Positions 40,718-50,571 of a stretch of 64,000 nucleotides of DNA are shown piece by piece (within the stretch, counting starts at the first letter, position 1; each line of letters opens with the position of its first letter). Both the position numbers and the translations under genes were made by a program. The notes below the pieces were generated by a model that was not told the origin of the DNA, did no database searches, and saw only the letters and a list, made by a program, of their open reading frames with translations. The DNA comes from Polydactylus sextarius (Eukaryota; Chordata; Actinopteri; Polynemidae): contig CM028916.1 of NCBI GenBank assembly GCA_016801845.1, positions 15,307,514 to 15,371,513 of the forward strand. Direction: 5' to 3'.

Positions 40718-43700
40718 AAAAATCTTGCGTGGTTGTGTGAGGAGCTCCTGAGAGTCTGGTCACTTCCAGATAAGGGTATGAAAAGCACTTCAGTTGCCTT
40801 CAGCAGTGAGAGAGTGACAGTGTCCAGGCGATGGGAAAACACATATTTAGAACAGCTGGAAATGAGATGACATTCTGCTCATATTTGTAGCAAATATGGT
40901 TATAAATGCACCTAAGAAAAATCATGTAACCAATAAATAAACAGATGTTCATGAACACTGAATTCTAAAAAAAAATGCCTCCGTGTTCACATTTTTTTCA
41001 GTAATAATGTAGACGTTAAAGAAAGCTTAAGACTGGTTTCAAAGTCAAATCAAGACAAGACTAGGCCTTCAGCACACCCTTGTGGCCAAAGTGTAGTGTC
41101 TACATAAACGCCCAGTGAATAAAAATAAAAAGGCTGGTGTGTTGTGTGACATTCATTTCTGAGAATACTTTGTTGGTATAATTATTGGCCACCATTCACT
41201 TAAAACCACATCATTAGTGAAAAAACCTCTGGAGAGGATATAATGTCTCAAACCATGGCAGACACAAGTGATCCTGACCAGCTGGCATGAGAGGGCTGCA
41301 GAAGTTGGTTTGCTTTGGTGCGTTTTAGTTTGGTTTCCATCAATAAAACTCTCCAGAGGAAACAGAGCATGCTAACGCATGTGGTCTGGCTCTAACAAAG
41401 ATATTCCACCGACCACTGCCAAAATGACCCTCTGCGAGGAAACAGAGAAGAATGGGTATATGTGCGAGCCAAAAAACATATGAGTCATTTTGTGCTGTTT
41501 GATGCTGCTTCCAGAAGGGTTGTTACCACGTGAAACAGGCTGGTTTTTGTTATGTAATCATCAGGCACCCAAATACATGAAGAAACAAGAGCTGAAAATG
41601 TGCCTGATAGGGCTGTTCCTCATAAACCAAGGCCTTGTTCTGCCTAGTCTGTCTCATTTCCACTTACCATCTACTATTAGCGCCATTATGTTATTACTGA
41701 GTTTTAATGTTGAATCTACAGTGGTTATCAGCCAGTCTATGGAATGCCAAACCTGTAACTTAATCTAACAATCTGGCTCTGTTATGTTAGGTATTGAGCG
41801 CTAAAAAATCCCCACTTTGATTTCGACAACAACCTAAGCCAACAATTTCCTCTTTCTAGACAGTTGTTGACAATAATAAGAGGATAGATAATGAAAGAGC
41901 TTCCATCTGCACTCAGTGTATCTCTCACCTGTTTGATGAAGCTTGTGACAATGATGTCTTGTAAAAAACCACAAAAAACAGTGAATTTTTCAGAAGAATG
42001 ACAAGTTTCTACTTCCTCTTTTTACATCTTTTTTTCAATATCACTTCTGTCACGCTGCAAACTATCTGAACTAAAGAACTCAGGCAGACAGAGGTTCCTG
42101 CGTGTGGCTTTACCTTATAAAGCATGTATGTGGCATAATCTTGCAAAACCACATTAAGGAGGGGAAAAAAAATCAAATATATACTGAGATAACATAGTTT
42201 CCTCTGTTGTGTCTTACTTCCTTTACGATTGTCCCCCTTCTACATCTGCTCTTACCACAAAACAACATAAAAAACCAGTAGAATAAAATGTCATTGTGGT
42301 CAACCTTTGAATTTTGATCAACAACGAGCTGAATGTGCAGGAAGTCGGTGCAACGTTAGCTTTTTGACTTACCTCTCCTCGTTCTGGAGAAGATTTTGAT
42401 GCTTGCAGGTGTAGCGTTGGATGACGAGCGGAAGATACCACTGAAGCTTAGTCGGCGAGTGGACTTGGGAGAGTTTTGGTAGGAAGGATAGGGGAAGATT
42501 GTTTTGGGTGAACCTGAGCTGGTCTTATATTGTGCTGGAGCAGACTGGGGACATTCGGGTAGCGGGGCACTTGGAGGGCTCTTCGCCGGCGCTCCTGTTG
42601 TGGGGCTGGCCGAACGGATGAGGCGCTCTCCCTGAGAGATGGTTAGAAGACAGTTTTATTTCATGCACAGTGTGTTCCCACAATATTAAAATAAGAATAA
42701 ATAAAATAAGTAAATAAACTGTGAAAACTCTGCACAGGAGAATATGCAAAAACAAACAGCCACACTGAGCCAGTGAGTGCAGAAAAGAGATTTATTGTGT
42801 AATTACAACCACTGATTGCACTCATCACTTCTCCTTTTTCACACGTGTTGTATTGTTAGGCATATTGCAACACTTGATGTTGTGCAAAGTGCAACGATGC
42901 ACTTTCAGGTTGTAGACAAGGAAAGGAAATAAAAGTTAATGATAAACCAATAAACAATACTGATCAGTGGACTTTCTACTTGATGCAACATTTTTGACTT
43001 GTTTACATCTCAGTCTTGTCAAATTTAATATTTATTAGCCTATTTAATCAGAACTAAGATGTAATTTTTTTAAAATAAAAATTAGATCTAATTCTAGATC
43101 TAATTTGTTTGATATGCATTTGGCTGAAACCTAAACTGACAAGAAGGAAGAAGGAAGCAAATGCAATGTTTATCATTGCAGTATTAAAAAATAAATAAAT
43201 AAAAAAAATACTGTACAAATGCAGTGTTTCTTCATTTCTCTCTATCTAAGATATCCTGTCGTGTTGCATAGTGCGTTGACAGGACACCATGTTAAAACCC
43301 TTGACGCAGGTTTTTTTTATCAGTTTTTCTCCTATCAGACGATCACCAGTGACAACCTTTTGGGTTATGACTTTCAGTGTGTATAAGTCTGTCTTTGCAA
43401 GGTCTGCGTCGTGTAAACAGGCTGAGAAATCCTTGACTATTTGCTGTGCAGATACCAAAACAAAACACAACAGAAGGCAGCCAATCTAGCTGGAGACACT
43501 GAGAGCCTCCTCCCACCACTGACTGCTGCCTGGCTCTGGATGTGCCAACAACAAATCGTTTAACCATTTGTGGGCTCTGGTACAGTGAAGCACTATAATA
43601 AACAGTGATCTCTAGCTCAGGCGCAGTATTTACCAAAAACAATAAAATGTAACAGGAGTGTTTTGGTAACATTATTAGTAAACGAGAGCCTGTACAACGT

Positions 43701-46421
43701 GGTGTCTATTCTGTCTATATAAAGTGACAAAATCACTGCATATTTGTAACGAATCGATTCAAAAGGGGAAGGGTTGTTGTGTCTGGTCTCCTTAAACAGG
43801 AGATCTGGATGGTATTTGCTGAAGGTTGGCCTTACTCCATACGCACATTTTTGTTTTAACCAATCCTGTGACAAATCTGAGGGAGTGAGAGCACACACCC
43901 TTCTCTTTTGTTTGCCAACAACTCTTACTCTGTCATTGTGCAAGAGCTTGTTATGGCAAGAGAACCAGCTATTAGGATTTTATCACGGTGTGATTTTTTT
44001 TTTTTTTTTTTTTTTTTATACAAACAAAAAGGTTACTGAGATATGTCAACACTGCACAAATATTACTCAGGTACAACTGCAGTACGTCTTCTCCCAGACG
44101 TAAACTAACAGTCGTGGATTACTCCTACTCAAATCAATTACAGTAGACAGTAGGAAGGCAGTGCCTTCTTTTAGAAGAAAATCAATTTCCTGTATCCCTG
44201 TGTATGATCTTGCTACGCCCGGACACAGTGGGCGTAATGTTACTGTAAACCAGTGAGGGTTGGCAGAATGGAAGAGTCGGCCTTGTGTAATATTTTGTTT
44301 TCCCAATTCTGTGTCTAAATGTGCTCAAAGCCAAACAAACCGAGCCAAACACACTAGATAAATCATGTGCAGGGAGAAAGCAAGCCTGCGAAAACAAACA
44401 ATTGGCATATAAATGAAAAATGACGACAGAAAGATTAAATATATATATATATATATTTATATTTGTACCGTCTGAGCGCCACTTTTGGTCGAGCTGCTCG
44501 TCTCCACTTGTGAGGAAGTAAATGCACCGAAGTCCTGCATGTACAAGAAACATCTGGGTGTCAAGGGTAAAGCAATTGTCCAGGAAATACACCAGGAGAA
44601 CAAAATGGCATGTTGTAACAGGTTACATGAATTTTCTTATGAGCTACTACACCCTGCTTTGGCTAAGGTATACAACAATAACGATGCTCTCACTTTGAGG
44701 GAAAATCTAAATTGTTACCATTCGCTTTAGACTTTAAATGTAGCAAAGAACACAAAAGAAGATGAACACGTTTCGTCATCAGCAGGAATCTTAGCAAAAA
44801 AAATAAAAAAATAAAAAAACCCGAATGTGACACAGTCCTTCATACCGAGGGCTGGGTTTTACATTCCACCTCCACTACCACTGCAGCAGGAAGCTAGTTT
44901 AATCTAATTATTATGTAACTGGGTGACCATGCAAACCTGTTCCGATATCATTTATGCAGCTATGTCGCCGTTTCCACCAGGTTGAGTTCATGTGGAAAGA
45001 TCCAACATCCACCAAACAGAAGAAAAAAACACACACACACACACACAGCCTTGCATTCCCAAGCTCACCTCTGATCCAGGAAGTAATGTTCTCAATAAAT
45101 ACATTTGCACAGAAATGCAATGGGGAATTAAAATGGCACTGGTATTTTCATACTGTCACTATCACAGAAAAATATGAGAAAAATCTTATATGAGCCGCAT
45201 CTAACCTGCCTCTAACGCAGGTTAGATGCAGCTCAGGTATGATTTAGCTGGGAGAAGTGTGCTGCAAGTGAATTTGGTTGCTTTCCAAAAACAATATACA
45301 TGTCTCTGAGCTGCAGTGACATGGCTGTTATCTGTAGAATAAGATAAAAAATATTAGCTGTAGCCAGAGTTGTGTGCTCACAGTGTTCATGCAACAGTTT
45401 TGGCCTTGAAAAACAAAAAGTTCGAGAAAGCCTTTAAAAGTGTGCAGTGATGACTTTCAGTTCACATCTCTTTGTTGGCTGTTGTGAAGCAAAAAAAAAA
45501 AACACAATCCCCAGATTCACATTTCCCAGACTGATGAATAGCGGCAATTGTAAATGAGGCCTGACTATTGAAAGGAAGTTAAATAAACAAAGACCCTTAG
45601 TATAGCGACCATAATAAACCATGACTCATTGGTTTGGATTAGGTCGGTTACTCTGAAATATTTTCTTTGCTTGGTGTTACTTTCCTTTCCTCACAATATT
45701 TACATATACTCATATAAATTTAAATCTACGGTGATGTGTCATTTCCTTGATCTGTCTGTTTGCAAACATTTTAACCGCATGAAGGTCTTTTTTTAACAAA
45801 AATATAACATGTTAATGTCAGCCTGATTTCCAGCTGCACAAATAGAAATATCTTTGAGATTTTGATTGATTGTGAAACAAGACGAGACACCTGAAGATCT
45901 CTTTTGGGTATTTTTTTTTTTTAAAAGATTATTTCCTGACATTTTGATGAACAAGGTTATTCCTTAATGAAAATAATGAGCAGTTGCAGCCCTGGCAAGG
46001 GAGTTGGCTACAATGACATCACATTAAAGGGTTGGTGTTGGACATGCTGCTGATGTTGTTGTTGTTATTTTTATCACAGCTGATCAATGCTAATAAATGC
46101 TAATAAACACGGTGCTGTTTGTGTAAAGTAACTGACATGAGGACATAATGATGAAGTGAGAAGTCGTGATGCAGAGACAGAAAACTGTCAATCATGTACG
46201 CTCTGATACGTCGCGTGTGAACACTGGCAACAACAAAATCGGTTACATGTCATAAAAAAAAAAGTTCAACAAGTCGAGTTTGTTTTTTTTTTTTAACAGT
46301 GAGAAACAAAAATGTAGCTGATACTTCACCGACTCACTGGCATGTTAATCCGCAGACTTCTCCTCTTCTTTGGTATTTTCTTTGAGCTCTGCTTACCGGA
46401 CTCCATCACCGTACTGCCCAT
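25683..46421 (-). CDS. prkag2: AMP-activated protein kinase subunit gamma-2 (15-exon gene)
   Basis: This is the regulatory gamma subunit of AMPK. It binds AMP, ADP and ATP through four CBS repeats and so couples energy state to kinase activity. Joining the 15 exons (listed separately) gives 514 residues, and all phases agree: a variable Ser/Pro-rich N-terminus (about 1-190), then CBS1 to CBS4 (about 223-510). The motifs seen are MLEKLELDDD, VANGVRAAPLW (the nucleotide-contacting Arg, mutated in human PRKAG2 disease), MLTITDF, KIHRLPVIDP, VERRVSALPVVD, VHRLVVVDE and ISLSDILQALVLSP. The N-terminal MGSTVMES and RRLSFSGIFRSSS identify gamma-2 rather than gamma-1. Human gamma-2 has 569 residues; the shorter length here comes from absence of the basic segment that follows the human start. 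The end SPAGIDAQHC resembles gamma-3. Proximity to kmt2c matches human 7q36 gene order. Exon 2 is the least certain part. Confidence 0.88.
25883..26029 (-). CDS. prkag2: prkag2 exon 14 (CBS3-CBS4)
   Basis: Residues about 428-476, phase 0 at both ends. It encodes NLAAEKAYNNLDITVTQALK, then HRSQYFEGVVKC and METIVDRIVKAE, nearly identical to human gamma-2. Splice sites are CTATAG and GTAAGA. Confidence 0.93.
26146..26183 (-). CDS. prkag2: prkag2 exon 13 (CBS3)
   Basis: A 38-nt exon encoding GKVVDIYSKFDVI, phase 1 in and phase 0 out, with TTTCAG and GTAAGT splice sites. Confidence 0.92.
26274..26439 (-). CDS. prkag2: prkag2 exon 12 (CBS3)
   Basis: Residues about 360-415. It encodes MCEMPKPAFMKQTLGELGIG, the segment HPDTPIIKALNIFVERRVSA and LPVVDDSG. 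The human equivalent starts MSDMPKPAFMKQ. The Arg pair of VERR lies in the nucleotide-binding CBS3 core. Confidence 0.93.
26704..26830 (-). CDS. prkag2: prkag2 exon 11 (CBS2)
   Basis: Residues about 317-359. It encodes LFDAVYTLIKNKIHRLPVID and ALYILTHKRILKFLQLF. The His-Arg of KIHRLPV is the CBS2 phosphate-contacting pair in the family. Confidence 0.93.
26932..26986 (-). CDS. prkag2: prkag2 exon 10
   Basis: A 55-nt exon encoding VYLQATFKPLVNISPDA, phase 1 in and phase 2 out. The donor is GTGTGTG, embedded in a short CA run. Confidence 0.92.
27119..27164 (-). CDS. prkag2: prkag2 exon 9
   Basis: A 46-nt exon encoding VQIYELEEHKLETWR, conserved in all gamma subunits. The donor is GTGAGT. Confidence 0.92.
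27244..27302 (-). CDS. prkag2: prkag2 exon 8 (end of CBS1)
   Basis: A 59-nt exon encoding MLTITDFIIILHRYYKSPM. Human gamma-2 reads FINILHRYYKS, so Ile replaces Asn at one position. Confidence 0.92.
27303..29177 (-). other. prkag2: prkag2 intron 7
   Basis: A 1.9-kb AT-rich intron in which I see no exon or recognisable element; the open frames in it (for example 28126-28395) look random. Confidence 0.6.
29178..29259 (-). CDS. prkag2: prkag2 exon 7 (CBS1 core)
   Basis: An 82-nt exon encoding VKKAFFALVANGVRAAPLWD, then TEKQSFVG. The Arg of VRAAP is the conserved AMP-contacting residue of CBS1. Splice sites are GACAG and GTAAGA. Confidence 0.93.
29690..29893 (+). mobile_element. 3' tail of a non-LTR retrotransposon (LINE/SINE type)
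   Basis: The segment ends TTGTATGTGTTCACATACTT then GGCCAATAAAGCTGATTCTG, preceded by CACTGGAGCAAAG. I recognise this ending from memory as a very common teleost non-LTR retrotransposon tail. It also contains three tandem TATAATGTTTAT-like units (about 29728-29776). It is 5'-truncated, with no coding capacity, inside a prkag2 intron. The left boundary is approximate. Confidence 0.5.
30036..30142 (-). CDS. prkag2: prkag2 exon 6
   Basis: Residues about 201-236. It encodes AEPESDIYMRFMKSHKCYDI and VPTSSKLVVFDTALQ, the entry to CBS1. Splice sites are TTTACAG and GTTAGT. Confidence 0.92.
31087..31138 (-). CDS. prkag2: prkag2 exon 5 (start site of short isoform)
   Basis: A 52-nt exon encoding VYGLFEGMLEKLELDDD. 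The internal ATG of MLEKLE is the start codon of the short human gamma-2b isoform, which begins MLEKLEFEDE. Here the ATG lies 21 nt into the exon, so a transcript started from a local noncoding exon could use it. Confidence 0.9.
31139..33522 (-). other. prkag2: prkag2 intron 4
   Basis: A 2.4-kb intron. Its 3' part (- strand) holds the candidate internal promoter; the rest shows no recognisable gene or repeat. Confidence 0.6.
31150..31900 (-). promoter_or_regulatory. prkag2: Probable internal promoter of short prkag2 isoform
   Basis: The block just 5' (on the - strand) of the MLEKLE exon is richer in CpG than its surroundings: CACGCCCC and GCGCTGCGG near 31815-31845, GCGCGC near 31360 and 31515. 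Two strong - strand donors occur: CTTCTCCTGCG followed by GTGAGTG (exon edge at 31734) and GGCCGCTG followed by GTGAGA (edge near 31287). Either could end a noncoding first exon. Mammalian PRKAG2 has such an internal promoter for gamma-2b. No transcript evidence is available here. Confidence 0.4.
33523..33749 (-). CDS. prkag2: prkag2 exon 4 (Ser/Pro-rich linker)
   Basis: Residues about 108-183. It encodes SGLSTPPSTPTQAHSQPVFT, a segment with RLDPTSRSRSLSTPPDTGQR and LSLPSAKPPIPSSSPVSS, unstructured and rich in Ser and Pro. Human gamma-2 has SGLSSSPSTPTQ and SSPPDTGQRF at the same places, which fixes the frame. The donor is GTGAGT. Confidence 0.9.
34733..35249. mobile_element. TTAA-flanked MITE-like element (517 bp)
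   Basis: The two ends are inverted copies: AGGTGACTGAGAACGG at 34733 and, read from the other strand at 35249, AGGTGACAGAGAATCA. The first 14 positions agree except one. Each end is directly abutted by TTAA (34729-34732 and 35250-35253), the target duplication typical of piggyBac-type transposons. There is no transposase frame, so it would be a non-autonomous copy. The termini start AGG rather than the usual CCY, so superfamily assignment is tentative. Confidence 0.6.
40671..40711 (+). repeat. (GA)n microsatellite
   Basis: A perfect 41-bp GA tract inside a prkag2 intron. Confidence 0.95.
42373..42631 (-). CDS. prkag2: prkag2 exon 3 (gamma-2-specific N-terminal region)
   Basis: Residues about 22-108. 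It begins GERLIRSASPTTGAP and continues through SGSPKTIFPYPSYQNSPKST to RRLSFSGIFRSSSNATPA and IKIFSRTRR. Human gamma-2 has SPKTVFPF, RRMSFSGIFRSSSKESS and IRFFSRSRK here, so this exon is diagnostic of gamma-2. It begins in phase 0 and ends in phase 1. Confidence 0.9.
42632..44468 (-). other. prkag2: prkag2 intron 2
   Basis: A 1.8-kb AT-rich intron with no supported exon. I searched it by eye on the - strand for a segment like RRSLRVHIPDLSSFAMP of human gamma-2 and did not find one. Confidence 0.55.
44469..44506 (-). CDS. prkag2: prkag2 exon 2 (proposed 38-nt exon)
   Basis: The first exon ends in phase 1 but the exon at 42373-42631 begins in phase 0, so a piece of 3n+2 length is needed between them. 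This stretch, after the acceptor TTCCTCACAAG and before the donor GTACAA, is 38 nt and encodes VETSSSTKSGAQT in frame. An alternative acceptor 28 nt earlier on the - strand (CATGCAG) gives a 66-nt exon (DFGAFTSSQVETSS) that would need a different first exon. The assignment rests on phase and composition only. Confidence 0.5.
44507..46396 (-). other. prkag2: prkag2 intron 1
   Basis: A 1.9-kb intron with no supported exon. It contains a CA run (about 45030-45048) and an 18-bp inverted repeat at 45191-45235. Confidence 0.5.
45191..45235. repeat. Hairpin-forming inverted repeat
   Basis: The left arm (45191-45208, TGAGCCGCATCTAACCTG) and the right arm (45218-45235, CAGGTTAGATGCAGCTCA) are complementary over 18 bp with a single mismatch. 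The loop is 9 nt, CCTCTAACG. The sequence could form a cruciform or an RNA hairpin, but it is too short for a normal microRNA precursor. Confidence 0.85.
46397..46421 (-). CDS. prkag2: prkag2 exon 1 coding part (start codon)
   Basis: ATG at 46421-46419 begins MGSTVMES, against MGSAVMDT in human gamma-2 isoform a. A consensus donor GTAAGC follows in phase 1. The human exon goes on directly into a Lys-rich stretch that is absent here. Confidence 0.75.
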
Positions 46422-46720
46422 GTTTTCTTCGAAAAAAAGAGAGGAAAAAAAACAGTAACAAGGAGGCTAAATGCACAACAGCCGCGTGTGCAAACTCAAC
46501 TAAAACGGTTCAGACCACCGACAGCCGCCTCCAGCAGCCCCCACTCTTCACTGACTGACTTACTTACTACGACAACAACACGGAGGCGCTGCCTCATCCA
46601 CCAGGAAGTAGGCTTGGCCGCGGTGAAAAAAGGCAGGGCACGAGGGCACTCATCTTCAAATGAGATTCAACGAGGACTGCTCAAACACAGGTGGTATATG
46701 TCCTGGTTTACACACTAGAG
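46422..46720 (-). promoter_or_regulatory. prkag2: prkag2 5' UTR and probable main promoter
   Basis: Sequence immediately upstream of the start codon on the - strand. It has locally higher GC and CpG content at about 46480-46640 (CCGCGG, CGGAGGCGC, CAGCCGCGTG) than the surrounding AT-rich DNA. The start site itself cannot be placed from sequence alone. Confidence 0.35.
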
Positions 46721-48615
46721 AAATGTCACGTCTGTCTCACCTCACCTCCTGACCTGAAAACAACAGCTCAGGCAGAGACATCATGCTATTTATTTGAATG
46801 TTTTGTACATAATTGCAACCTATTTTGTTGTATAAGGAAGTGGGACATTTAGCTCTGTCATTTGTCTTGACTTGTCATTTCTTCAGCGCACTTCCTCTAC
46901 CTCTCTGTCATTTCCGTGTACGGTGGCAAAACATAAAGAAGGTGCGCGCGCGCGCACACACACACACCCTCATGCGCACCCACACGCGCGCACACAAACA
47001 TTCAGGAGGGCAACTTGCTGAGGAGGAGCCTGGTTTCACCACAGTAAGCAGGTCTGAGGTACACAGATGCTTCACCAATAGATGTCAGCATGACTCAGAT
47101 TTTACCAGCTTTATTATGAATGCAAGGTATGGCCACGGTTGAACAACAACAACGATAATGATAATAATTATGTGCAAATAACTATGTGCAAAAATAATCG
47201 CATGAAATAGCATTTCACTCGTGTCGTGTTAGTTGTGCAATGCACGTGTCAACTGAAACTTGGAGACATAGTAAAGACTGGCTTCTTTAGTGCTTTGTAA
47301 GAAGTTGCAATAAAACCAGGTCCAAGTAGGTCCAGTAAGTGAAATGGTTGATAATCAGTGTTTATAAATGCTGCTCTCGTGTGAGAAACTTTTTTCCAGT
47401 TTGAAGATAAAAGAAGAAACATACCTTCTACCTCAGAGGTTTGTGTAAACAGCACTGACATTTAAAACGAAACCTGAATTTAACTCACTCACCGAGTGTG
47501 ATGAGAGAAAATCAGGTAGATGTTTCTGTGTGTAATTTACAAGATAGTCCAAATAGGATAAGTTCATTTGTTCATATAAACTATGGCTACGGACAACCAT
47601 CTTCTGATGTCAGCTGGACTTCTCTGAAAAGAAACATGTTTATTCACATCTAGGAGGTTATGGTGTTTATTACCAGCAACACAAGAGGATCCAAAACTAA
47701 ACCTTGAGGGATTCCTGTTTTTCCATTCCTGGAGTTGCTTTGAGTTAACGGTCTAAAATAAGAAATAGAAAGGCAGCTGATTACAGGACCATATGTTACA
47801 CATTGAACTGGAGGATAATCCATTTACAGGACTGGAAAGTAAAGTAGTGAAAACAAATTCACAGAGCAATTTTGACTGCAGTTTGTTTTATTAATTAACT
47901 CAATGTGCAACTTTGGGATAAATTAACTGTAGACCACCACTGACGCCTCTACCATGTAACCAGCTGCCTTCAAGTATTATTATTAATATTATGTAATAGT
48001 TTTCTGTCAGGTTGGTTGTAAGTTGCACATTAAGTGATAAACACAACGTGCAAAACCTACACAAAGCCTTAATTGGACGAATAATAAGTTAGCTGGTTTC
48101 TACTCCTGGTTGAAGGCCTAGTAATGGATTTTGCAGATGCTGTGTCTTCCTCCAGCACATTGAGGTGTATCAAGAGGCAGCGGTATTTTTAGCTACAGTC
48201 AAACCTGCAGTGAGACTCTCAAGACTGGTTCAGGGACGTTTGATTAACATCCACACCCAGCACATTGAACAGAAAGATTTAAATTTAGTTCAACTGTACC
48301 CACAACGACCACATATTATTATACATGGGAGTCACGACGCTCAACATTGTCCCAAGATGATTCTTCAGCACCAAAATAGAAAAATAATTTATGCTAAGTT
48401 TGATGATTAATTAGTCATTTATGTTGGTTAAAGCCAAAAAACAAACAAACAAAAAAAAGAAAACATCATTCACTAGTTCCAGCTGCATAAAAGTTAGTAT
48501 TTGCTACTTTCCATGTGTGGCTGTTTGTTAAACATTTTGAAAAAACAAACAAAAAAAAAAAAAAAAAACAGGAATGTGCACTAATTAACACACACACACA
48601 CACACACAAAACAAG
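46721..48615. other. Intergenic region between prkag2 and kmt2c
   Basis: No supported gene in about 1.9 kb. A short CG/CA tract lies near 46945-46968. In human, GALNTL5 and GALNT11 lie between PRKAG2 and KMT2C; neither is here. The open frame at 48165-48410 has a few plausible residues but no known domain. Confidence 0.6.
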
Positions 48616-48631
48616 CTAACATGTAAAATAG

Positions 48632-48637
48632 TTTATT
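48632..48637 (-). terminator. kmt2c: Candidate kmt2c poly(A) signal
   Basis: On the - strand this reads AATAAA within CAAAAATAAACTATTTTACA, about 1.85 kb after the kmt2c stop. The region has other AT-rich possibilities, so the site is tentative. Confidence 0.4.
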
Positions 48638-48701
48638 TTTGTAAATGTTTCTAAATTCAATTCCACAAACTCCATACTCTGTACACTTCAAAAGGCATTT
48701 T

Positions 48702-48780
48702 CAAAAAAAAAAAAAAAAAAAAAGAAAAAAGAAAAAAATTAAAAAAAAAAAAAAGAAAAAAGAAAGAAAGAAAAAAAAAA
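48702..48780 (+). repeat. A-rich low-complexity tract
   Basis: About 80 bp of A with scattered G (AAAG/AAAAAAG units), inside the probable kmt2c 3' UTR. Confidence 0.9.
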
Positions 48781-49901
48781 TCTGACTACTTTACACGACC
48801 AAGAAAATGTAGCACAAACACACTGGCAGGATGATGTAATATCATACAAGAGAAGAAAAATATCAAGAAACAATTTTGTTACAACCATTCATTGAGAAAA
48901 TATATACAATTGAGTCTTCGGAAAGTTAAAAAAATACATGCCATATACATTACAAGTTCTAAGACTGTCTCCAAAATTTTACAGTCAACTTGAAATTGTG
49001 CACGCAAAAACTCTTCCGTTTCTAAGCATGTGACTTGTGAAGTGTCAGTATAAGAAATATTTCTGATTAAGGAGAATGCCATTTCTGCCCAAAAAGGTAG
49101 AACAACCTACGTTTTCCAAATAAGAGTTCCCCATTCTTTCTGTCACACACTGGTTCGTCTAATTCACAACATCATTAGACGTTTGCACCTTATTTTTTAA
49201 AAGTGAAGTAAAAACAGAAACAGATAAATACATGTCGGTGTTCCTATCTGTGTTAAAAAGTTAAAAAGTTTTTTTTGTTTTTTTGTTGGGTTTCAAAACC
49301 TAATTCACAGTTCTTTAAAATCAAACCTGATTAACAGCAAACAGATCACAACGATCTCTTACCATTTGAAGAGGCTTTTTTTTTTTCTTTGATTCTGTAA
49401 CTGATAACTTGTTACGTTAGTCAACAAAAATATTTCTTTTTTGAGTGGTCAAAGTATGTGTAAGTCACAAAACAATACGCTACAATACCTTACTTTTAAT
49501 ACAACAAAAATACTTTGTGAATTATTGTGGTTATATTACAAATTCTGTACAGAATAATCATAATATATACTCTCAAACTGAAATAACGTCCATCTTAAAT
49601 AAATTTCAATGACAAACAGAACAGAAACAATTCAAAAACACCCAAACATCAAGAAGGTTAAGGTAGTATTTGGTCGGTTATTCCTATAGTTTTTTTATGT
49701 ACATTTATACAAAAGTAACAGCATGTCTTCTTCAGTCTTCAAAAACAATAGCAATCTAGCCTTCTGCAACTCAATCTCAATCAGTTTGAGATAAAATTCA
49801 TTCACTCAGTAATAAATACAAAACCTCTCGAATTCCACACAAATCACATGACAGAGACCTATGATAAAACTGACTCATGGAATCAAGTATTTTAAAAAGT
49901 T

Positions 49902-49950
49902 TGTGTGTGTGTGTGTGTGTGTGTATGCGTGCGTGTGTGTGTATGTGTGT
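49902..49950 (+). repeat. (GT)n microsatellite, interrupted
   Basis: A GT tract broken by ATGC/GCGT, followed by a long T run (about 49971-49997). Confidence 0.9.
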
Positions 49951-50478
49951 TTTGTTGTTTTTTTTGTTTCTTTTCTTTTTTTTTTTTTTTTTTTTTAGTG
50001 CAAGTTATTATTCCCTTCGCAGTATTCATTGCTGTACATTCCTCATTCAGTGATGTCTACATTTAGTCATACGGTATACATTAATAATATGAAACAAAAG
50101 GGCCTGCCCTTAGTAAGCAATAAGGCCGCACCCCGCACAGTGCTTTCTCATTCGCTGGTGGATTCCACACCCCATGTTCGTCAAACAAACACACAGATAC
50201 ATACAGACGGAGGCATCTCATACAACAGAGCCCCTCACATATGGCACAAGTCAAATCCTGCTACTGTGTTACAGTTTCCCTTCCTCCACCCAGGTTTTTT
50301 CCCCATCTCTGATCTTAATGAACTGTTTTGTTTCAATTCATTCATCTCCTCCAAGGGTTCAGGCCTTCTGCTCATTCATAAAATGACTTTAGTGTGAAGT
50401 CTTTTTTTTGTTCTCTGTGCAGAGATTACAGCATTCACACACTACAACAAGGAATGCATTTAGGTTTGTCGTTTTTCC

Positions 50479-50571
50479 TCAGTTAATCCACTTCCTGCAC
50501 TCAGGAGCTCCGCAGTGACAGGCGATCTTGTGCTGACCCTCCGTGGTGTCAAACTGGTAGTCGAAACACAG
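50479..50571 (-). CDS. kmt2c: kmt2c last exon (end of SET, post-SET)
   Basis: It begins LCFDYQFDTTEGQHKIACHC and ends GAPECRKWIN with TGA at 50479-50481. The three post-SET cysteines that hold zinc (CHC and ECR) are present. The CTTCAG acceptor fits. Confidence 0.95.
   Translation of the reverse strand: MCFDYQFDTTEGQHKIACHCGAPECRKWIN

Larger units (their letters stand above)
33750..42372 (-). other. prkag2: prkag2 intron 3
   Basis: An 8.6-kb intron with no supported exon. It contains the TTAA-flanked inverted-repeat element at 34733-35249 and a (GA)n tract (40671-40711). The remaining sequence is AT-rich, and its open frames have no recognisable similarity. Confidence 0.6.
48638..50478 (-). 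other. kmt2c: Probable kmt2c 3' UTR
   Basis: AT-rich sequence after the kmt2c stop with no further exon. It contains a long A-rich block on the + strand (48702-48780; U-rich in the transcript) and a GT tract (49902-49950) followed by T homopolymer. Confidence 0.5.

Noticed and set aside
44469..44534. 66-nt version of prkag2 exon 2 (acceptor CATGCAG)
   Set aside because: Joined to the MGSTVMES exon it leaves the downstream exon out of frame. It is kept only as an alternative needing another first exon.
45068..45110. Possible prkag2 exon ending in the strong donor GATCAG-AG then GTGAGC
   Set aside because: There is no acceptable acceptor nearby, and the encoded peptide (FIENITSWIR) has no resemblance to gamma-2.
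46813..48410. A galnt11 or galntl5 remnant between prkag2 and kmt2c
   Set aside because: No glycosyltransferase motif or matching reading frame was seen on either strand.
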